Positions 9,201-18,200 of a stretch of 31,206 bases of DNA are shown one piece after another. The translations under genes were made by a program, and so were the position numbers. Each line of letters starts with the position of its first letter. The stretch's first letter is position 1. Under the pieces are notes generated by a model that saw only the letters and a program-made list of their open reading frames with translations, ran no database searches and was not told the DNA's origin. The stretch comes from a virus: positions 1 to 31,206 of IMG/VR virus record IMGVR_UViG_3300013285_000048; one strand, given 5' to 3'.

Positions 9201-12200
9201 TTGGATCATATGTATAGATACTCCAGTTGCCATTTGCTTGACTATCACTTTTTACTAATGCACTATAATCACGTATTGATAATGTAGTAGAATCTGTATA
9301 ACCAGCACCGCCAGAAATAATAGTTACCCCAGTAATTTGTCCTTTGGCATTAATTGTTGCGCGAAGATTTGCTCCTGCACCTGTGCCGTTTACACTAACA
9401 TACGGAGCAATTACATAGCCCTTGCCAGCAGTAATTATATTAATTCCTACAATTTTACCATCAGTTATTACAGGACTGATATTAGCTCTTGTAAAACTAC
9501 CAATGTTAGCATAAGTTAGTTCAGCGTCTGTATCAAATGTAGTATCGTATAACCCAGATAATGCACTAGGTTGGGGATCGTAACTTTCTAATTTAAGAAT
9601 GTTATCGTTTTCTACAATTTGATTTACTATCAATACTTGATTAGCTAATTCAATAAATTGTTTCAATGCTTCAAAACGATTTATAAACATTCCTTGACGT
9701 GGACGATTTTCAACACCGTAACGTAGTTTCACTGGTAATGCTGGGTCTGGCACTAGGCGGCCTGCCGAATCTCTTCCGCATAAACTATCAATCCATTTTT
9801 GTTCGATGATAGGCGGAATATATGTAGTAGGGTCATTACTAATAATTTTCCATTGGCTATGTACATTTTGATCTGTTTTCTTACCTAGCCAATATTCTAC
9901 ACTTAGAACAACATCTGTAGATTTTAGATACTGTTTAGTATTAATAAGACTAAATGTGTTTAATCCAGTTAGTGCAAGATATGTATATCCATATCCTCGT
10001 GGATTACCAATGAGATTTGCAACATCTTGTGCGGCTAAATGTCTACCTGGAATATTTGGAATAAACTTTTTATTTTTAACCCAGTAATAGTATGTAGTTG
10101 CAAATGTTTGTGTTGTACTATTATATGTTTGTTTTATACTGTACACAGAATCACTATACAAACTTTGTCCACTAATGCCTAAAGCTATTCCGGCAGGAGT
10201 ATCTGCTTGGGAATCCCAATCGCTAGGTTTTAATTTTGAGCTAACCCACTCGTATATATCAACACTTGCACCGGGTGCAAGTGTAGTCCAGTTTGTATTT
10301 CTATAAACAATATCGTCTTCGTATGCATTTAAGAACTTGGCTGTTCTTAAATCCCACCATAGCATACCTACTTGGTCAGTAGTCCATGCAGACGTTGGGC
10401 TAACGTTTACTCCATCAATTCCAATAGAATAAGATGCGGGATCGTAGAATGATTTATATTTTAATTCTTCTTCAGCAACTCCTGCAATTTTTCCCTGGGC
10501 TGGATCAATAACATCAATATATGTTACAAGGTTGCCAGTCACCCTATTGTATAAGAATGCTTTTTTAATTTTACTAACATCTGGTTTTTCAATTTCTTGA
10601 TGTGCAATTTCCCATGTAAATTTATTTGGTTTCTTGCCGTAGTTGTATACTAATCCAGATTGCAGGCCTTGATCTAATCCTGCTGGAGCACTAACTAATA
10701 TATGGTTAGATCCAACTGCAAATCCAGTACCGTAACCGTCTAAAACTAAAGATTCTGAAGTTATAATTGCCGCGGTGCCTGTACCTGAACCATCGCTGGT
10801 TGCAGTAAATTGTACTCCTACTGCATTTTTTGCGGCTCCAATTTTTGTAAAATCAGTTGTGCCAAGCGATAGTATAGCATAAGTGTCGCCTGCTACAAAA
10901 CTGCCAGCAGTAACTACTGGGTTTACTTTTGTCAACGACTCGCTGAATACCCACTTATTAGCATAACGATCAAAGACGTCAACGCGACCACTATTAATTT
11001 CTGTTACAGTAAACGCTGTAGTATTTTTATCAAAAGTAGTATTAGTTTTATCAAATGTAGTTGTAATGGTAGTATCGCCGTACTGACTATAAACAGCTAG
11101 TGTTTTATAATTGTTCATGAACGAAACATTTACACCAAATAAACCATTTTGTTCTGGCTGGTGATTTACTATGTTGCCGGTATTAACATATAAACCTGTA
11201 GAAGAATTTATACTATAAATTCCTACTCGGCCTTGATTTGTAATTGCTGGTGTAAATCCAGAATATACTGGATCCGATATAGCAATATATGTAGCATCAT
11301 TGCTAATAGAAACACTTTGGCCAAATAACGAAGTACCTGCTTGAGTTATTGTTTGGAACAATACATCGTTTTTATATATAGCAACTGAAGATCCTGTTGT
11401 CGGATCATTCCAAGAGCTGATAGCGAGAGTAGTTTTATCATTACTAATAGCTAGTGTATTTCCAAATTTTTGTCCAGCAGTATTACCAGTACGAGTCCCT
11501 GTTAAATCGTATCCCCAGCCAACGACTGCAAATTTAATAACGCCATCAGGTGTGGAATTAGGGCTACCACTTAGTAACAAAGTTGTTGAGTCAACAACGC
11601 CAACTACTATTTGATCATCAGTAAATCCTGTACCTAGCACATACATACCAGCACGAATACCAGCTGTATTTGTGACACGCAATGTTGCACCAGAACTTCT
11701 AACTGGATTGTAAGCCGATTGTGCTTGTATTACTGTTGAATAAACTAGTTTGTAAACCTTACCAGTATTACTATTATAACCTGGAGCAGAAATATACAAT
11801 GTATCATTACTAAATGCAAAGGCAGATCCAAAGTTTTCATTTGCCGCAGGATATGGACTTACTATAGTATCTACTAAATTAAAAATGTTATTAGCATCTT
11901 TTTTATATAGACTAATTGCACCTTGTCTTGCTGGGCCAGCTTGTGTTGATAATTGTGTCCACTGTCCGTTTCCAGAATCTGGAGACAACTGGGGTTGCTG
12001 TGTACAAGTCATCAGACCCGATGCGTATGTTAGTGTTACTGGAATTGAACTACCTTGTGTTGCAGTGATTCTAAAATGTTTAGAATCAAGGATATCTAAT
12101 ACATAATATATCACACTAGCAGTAACACCGCCGTATGTGTTTCCTGAAAAAATTACTTGATATCCTGGAGCTAATACACTAGTGTCTGCGGTAACTAACT

Positions 12201-15200
12201 GATTACCTGCAATAGTACTTGTAACTGTTACATCAACTTGTCCATAAATTTTTCTTGTTGATGTGTATACTTTACCTTTAAAAATTACCACTGTATTAGT
12301 TGGATAAATTACTGTTCGGTCCCATGTACCGTAACTACTAACTGGAATATAATATACGGGTTTCCAATATGTAGATATTGCTGTTGGGGCTGTGTTGGCC
12401 GGCACTACTACAACTGCTTGATAAAATAAACTATTGTAGGACACAACAGCGCCAGGTCCGTAGATTACCGTAGTATTATACGATCCAAAATAATTTGTTA
12501 CAGCATATCCAGCAAGTGGACTTCCTGTAACCATATAGCTGCCATCATTAGAAATCAATATATTAGTAGCACTTGCACTACTTGGATTCGGATTTGTAAT
12601 AATAGTATATGTACTATTTGTATTAGTCGATACTGCTTTTTGTCCAATCGTAATACTGACACCAACATTAACTGCGGTAATTAGTGTATCTACTGGAACT
12701 CCAGATCCTTCTATTACGCCACCTATCATGTAAGTTTGTGCAGAAGTCATTGCTACAGTTTTACTTCCAGTAGTAGTACTTCCTATTGTTACAGATACTG
12801 TGTTGATTGCAATAAACGGTGCTGGAATTACCTGACGTTGCACCCAGTCTGCATCTACACTTGCTTTGTCATATGTGATAATTTCGCCGATTGACGATCC
12901 AATTGCGGCAACATTGCCCTGACTGTTAATAGCAATCACTTGTCCAAAACGTAATTGATCTTGTGGAGAACTATTGTTTATATTAGAAATAGCATAAACA
13001 GGATTGTATTTCCAAGTAGTCCATTTGCCAGATCCGTTATCGTCGGTCCATATTAATTCGTTAGGGTACAATTTGCTAGTAAGAACTGCATCAATTGTAT
13101 CAATCGATTGTGTACGCTGTGTGATTAACGCACAAACTACTAGCTGACCATTTTGTGTAAATGTACTTGGAAACCCAGTAATATCAGCCGAAACTGTAAA
13201 TGAATTTAAAGATACACTAAGGATTTTATAAAATCCTTTTAGTAGAGGTACTTGAGATAGACCGATATAAGAGCCGACTGCAAAGTTAACAATATCATGT
13301 GTGGTTATTGTTAATATTTTTGTATTAGTTGCATAGGTAACATTTGTTACTATAGTATGTGTATCGGTAAATCTATAAACATTCCAACTTGGGCCATCAA
13401 ATGTTACCCAAATATACGATCCTTCCTGGAACGTATCAATATCATAGTTAACAATTTCTGCAACATAACCAATACTTAAAAATACTTCTGAGGCGTTTAC
13501 ATACCCAGCACTACGTAAAAACGGAGCATAGTTTTCAAGCATTGGCCACGGAGTTGAATTATAGCCTAAAGGTTTTAGATACACATCCGAAGTCTTTTGT
13601 TGTATAATAAATGTGCCAAGCAAATCTGTGTTTGTACTATTGAAAAGTGCAAAACCTTGAGGATTAAGTTTAAACAATCCTTCGTCTAGAATAAATTCAA
13701 TATTATCAAATGAATTTGCCGCGCCATACTGCCCAACACGTAACGCCCATTCTTCATAGAATGTTAAACTTTCTTTGTTATCGCTACTAAGAACATCAAA
13801 TAATTTATTTAAAACATTCAATGTACCTTTTTCTCGAATCATACCTTGATAAAATTTAAACTCACTAACATCGTCTCTAATAATATTATCAAGATACTGG
13901 CGTTTTTGATATCCAATTAAATGCTGAGCAACTTTTTGTTGGTCTGAATCAAAATTATCGCTGTCTAAATTATAAAAATCTGTAAACTGACTTGCTTTAT
14001 AAGTCCAGTTTGGAATTAATTTTGCTGTTGGTTTCTTGGTCAGACGTGTCCAGCTCGATGCATTGAATGTTTCTGTACCTGGCAATGCGATAGTTGCACT
14101 ATAGTAGTATCCTTGGAATCCTACAATATCACCCAGTGCATAATCTTGCCAAGGTTGCCAAGTTTGAATATTGGCTTGGTCGAATATAAATCCTGGAACA
14201 TCGAGGCCGCCGTACCAATCGATACTAGTATGTCCGGATACTTTAATTCGTTCTTGTCTATAACCACTTTCTGGATTATAAACAACATCATTAAAGATTG
14301 TATTATTATCTAATAATACTACTTGCTCGTTCTGTACTAGATAAAAACTTGCGCCATATATTCCATCTGTTGTTCTCGGGGTGTAACTAACAATATTACC
14401 TTCTCTGTAGCTATCTAAAAATAAGGAAGATATAGGTGTACCGTCAACTTTAAAAATTTCATAGTCGTAGAATGGATTGCTAATATTATCAACTACTGCT
14501 GTTGGTGTTTCAAATGTTAGTTTAATTGCGGCTGGGCTTAGACTAATAACGCTAGCACCTACTTCACTTAACCCTTCTAGTTTATTATACTTTTCAGGTT
14601 CAAAAATATCAGTAGGAGAAATAGCATATAACGCACTGTAGTAATCTCCGTTATAGCGAACAATACTACCGTATGGTACTGGCTGATTTGCTCTCCAATC
14701 GCTCCACTTATCTTGACCTGAACTCCAATTCTGTGTAGTCCAGAATAAAAACTCTTTAACACTTGTTTCCCAGTTGGATACGGTTGCTAGTGTATTATTA
14801 AAATCATCAAATATAAATCCTTGATCTTTTAAGTATTCACCATACCCTTGCAAGAAATCTACAACATCTTGTATTTTAGCAAACTCAGTACCGTAAGGAA
14901 CTGTAACGACATCGTTTTTATCCCATAACTTTCTTAAGGTAGCAGTTTGTCCGCCGACTATCGGTAAACTAGATAATTTTGCAAAATATGAAGGATCAAA
15001 CCCGGCTCCTGCTGTAGTAGTAACAGTTGCTCGATAGAATACACCGCCATACTGAACAACTGCACCCATTGGGTACTGTTGTCCTGCGGTCCACATACTA
15101 TAGTTCTCACTAATTCCGCCTACATTTATTGTATTACCCGATTGTATCCATGTATAATAATTAAAATAAGGCTGTGTTTTACTATATCCCTTTACTTCAA

Positions 15201-18200
15201 ACCCACTTTGAAGTTTGGTAATAATAACGCCACTATATGTTATTTTCTTTATTGGACTAGAAGTGTTTAAAGAAACTTTAAAATTTTCTTTTGGAACAAA
15301 TACACTACCGGTACTCAACGGTGTTTTACTATCCAATAATAAATTAAACTGATCTTTACTACTAAATGCTCCAAGTCTGTATGACAACTGAGCTTGTATT
15401 GTTTTTAAATCAGAAACATAGGTATTATAAGATTTTATGTTGTTACTGAAAATAAAGTTTAAAATATGATCAACAATATAATTAACAAGTCCCGCAGTTT
15501 GAACACGAACAGTACTTGTATAAATGCTCGGTAGCATAATTTCCGTTGGATTGATACGTAATCTTGTATCCTTATAAATTAATTGTCCTGCTAGGTTACG
15601 TACGACTCTAGAACGATCTAATAAAATACCAAAAGTTTTTGCAGGTGTCAATATTGTTGTAGATAAAATTACGCTAAAAGGATAATGACTGCTCCGACGC
15701 CAAGCGGCTTCGACTGGGCTTACATCTCCGAATACAAAATTTGCATCAACTCCGCTAGTAATAGGACCTAGTGCTAGGCCACAGGCCAACGGACTTTTTA
15801 ATAGGCCATCACTATCTACAGGAATACGTCCCATTAAGAAAGGTTTAGCATACTTGGGAACTTTAATTGGTGCTTTACCGGGTTCACGAATTATGCCATC
15901 TGCAATATCCTGCCACATAGGCAAGTTATCGCCTGTGTATGGAGACGGACCGTATACCGCTACCCACCAACTTGGTTGTAAACTGTACCCTAACATTTCC
16001 CAAGGAGTTAGATTAGGACGATCTGTATCTAAAAGATAACGATATACTCCTCTCCAATATCCCGGTACACTTGTGCCATCTGGTGCTGAACTGTTTGTAT
16101 AATTGTAAGTAAACGAATTATTAATATCATAGCTTAGAGGTTTAGTAAAATCTCTACCGGCTAAACTAGTCCACTTATAAAAACTAGGAGCTAATACTTG
16201 ATTAAACTCATCTAAACTATAATCGGTTGATCTATTATAACTAGGAATGGTATCTGCTATATCAAAAATAGCAGGATCATAATCAACTTTGATGTTGTTA
16301 AAGATACGTTTTTCTAATTCTAAAATTAAATTATCACGATAATCTCCATATGCTAGTACTTGACTGCCATCGTGTCCTTGAATCATTAGACGGGGAGTTA
16401 CTAAACTAGTATCTGTATAAATCTGTGGAACATATTTTGGCCACATACCCATCTTTGTAGGAGTTGCTGGAACATAGCATCCGTCTGTATTATCGTATTC
16501 AATTGTAGTAATAATATCACTGTTGTTCATAATAACCGAAGGAGTTATTACGATAAATCCTTGACTACTAAACGTATAATCTTGACCGTATATTAATTGA
16601 TTCCCGTTTAAATAAACTCCAACAGCTTTATTTGATAAGTTATCTAATGTAAAAACATTAGACAAAGGATATGTTTTAATTCTATAGTCAACTACAGTTA
16701 GATTGGTTTTAACAGAAGCACCGTATGGCACCATGTCACTAAAATAATAAGGACTTGTTTTTGGTTTATCTTTGTTAATTGTTTGTAAAACTAGTTCCAC
16801 AATAGTAACAGGATCACCGTCGACACCAAGCGATGCGGCTATCTTTACAAAGTTTCTTTTAAAGCTATTATAATTATCTCGTGCTTGTTCAATACTTCTT
16901 ATAATATTATTAGATTGATTTGTAATATGGTACAGCGAAAGGCTCATAGGGCCGCTGTGTTGTACAAATTTAGTACCATATTGTGTAACGTTTCCGAGGT
17001 CTCTTAAATTACCAGGGCCTGGGAATGTTCCTACAAACATATCAAGATTATCTACAATAGAATTTACATGATCAATCACTTCGCCCAATGTAAAATCTCC
17101 CATTGCATTATTCAATGGATTATTTTGTAGACTAACCGGCACTTCATAATAGCCATTTTCATTAACCGGCTGAACCGTAAATGTACGGATAGTTAGTACA
17201 TCTCTTAATGCAATATCAGTGTTTAATACAACTTGTTTGTAATAACTACCGTCAATCACTGACCAGTTTGCTTTGTCTAATCTATGTCCATTGACATAGA
17301 CTTTAACAACTAAGTCTGTTAGTTTAGTAATATTATCAAAAATATCAATATCAAAATTATTAATTTTTCCAGAATTTTTATAAATTCTAATAGCGGCTTG
17401 TAGATTTGGAGTTGTGCAAGTTTGCCAGCCATTAAGATATTTTAATGCACCTGCAAATGTTTGACTTACAAGATACCCGTTATTTGTATACTTGGTAATA
17501 ATATTAATAGTTTGTTTATATTGAAAACTATCAGTAGCAAGATTAAAATTAAAAACAATGTCTCCAATATTACTGATATTTCTATAGGACAACGGAAACC
17601 CTAACATGCTATCTGAAATACCAGATCCTATTTTATAAGAAAATAATTTTGTACCTTTAAATGTTGAACCATTATATACAGTATTATCTCCGTAACTTAC
17701 ACTGTTTTCATCTACAATATCAAATAGAGGTGCTTGATTGACTGTTATTTTTTGCTGTGCTTCAACCCAGCTAGTACCGTTGTACCAATAAGATTTTCCT
17801 TGATTTGTTATGCCGGTACGAATTAATGCAACTTGATTTAGTTCAGGTTGGCCAATTTCAACTAGATGAATTTGCTTACTTCCTGAACTAAGATGAATTA
17901 CATCAACAAAATCAATTCGATAAATTTTATTCTTTACTAATCGATCTTTTTCAGCAGTAAAAATAATGTGTTGGCCGTTAGTTACCAGTTGGCCGTCAAC
18001 GTGATAGCCGAACGCTCCTTCAACGTCTGAAAATGCATCTGTAGTAAAATGGTCTATTACATCAATATCAATTATTGATGTTGTTCCAGAATTAAACAAT
18101 TTTAAATTAGCTTCAAATTCTATAATAGGTCTAACTGCTCTGGAAGTTTGATCTAAACTTGCTACCTGTCCGTTGTATGCGGCGCTAGCCATAAGTACAT

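Larger units (their letters stand above)
10630..12965 (-). repeat. FG-GAP-like (integrin-type) propeller repeats in the giant protein
   Basis: Six segments of the giant protein follow the pattern 'FG...A.S.D...L.I..P....G.V.VY': RFGQVIAINSQGNVAAIG, NFGSAFAFSNDTLYISAPG, KFGNTLAISNDKTTLAISS, LFGQSVSISNDATYIAISD, LFGVNVSFMNNYKTLAVYS and GTGFAVGSNHILVSAPAG. Most are followed by a G-x-V-x-x-Y type strand. This is the outline of FG-GAP/integrin-alpha propeller blades. The first and second blades are separated by about 330 residues that include carbohydrate-binding-like modules D and E. Before the last blade lies a GTTDFTKIGAAKNAVGVQFT segment, another motif I know from phage structural proteins. 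Confidence 0.5.
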
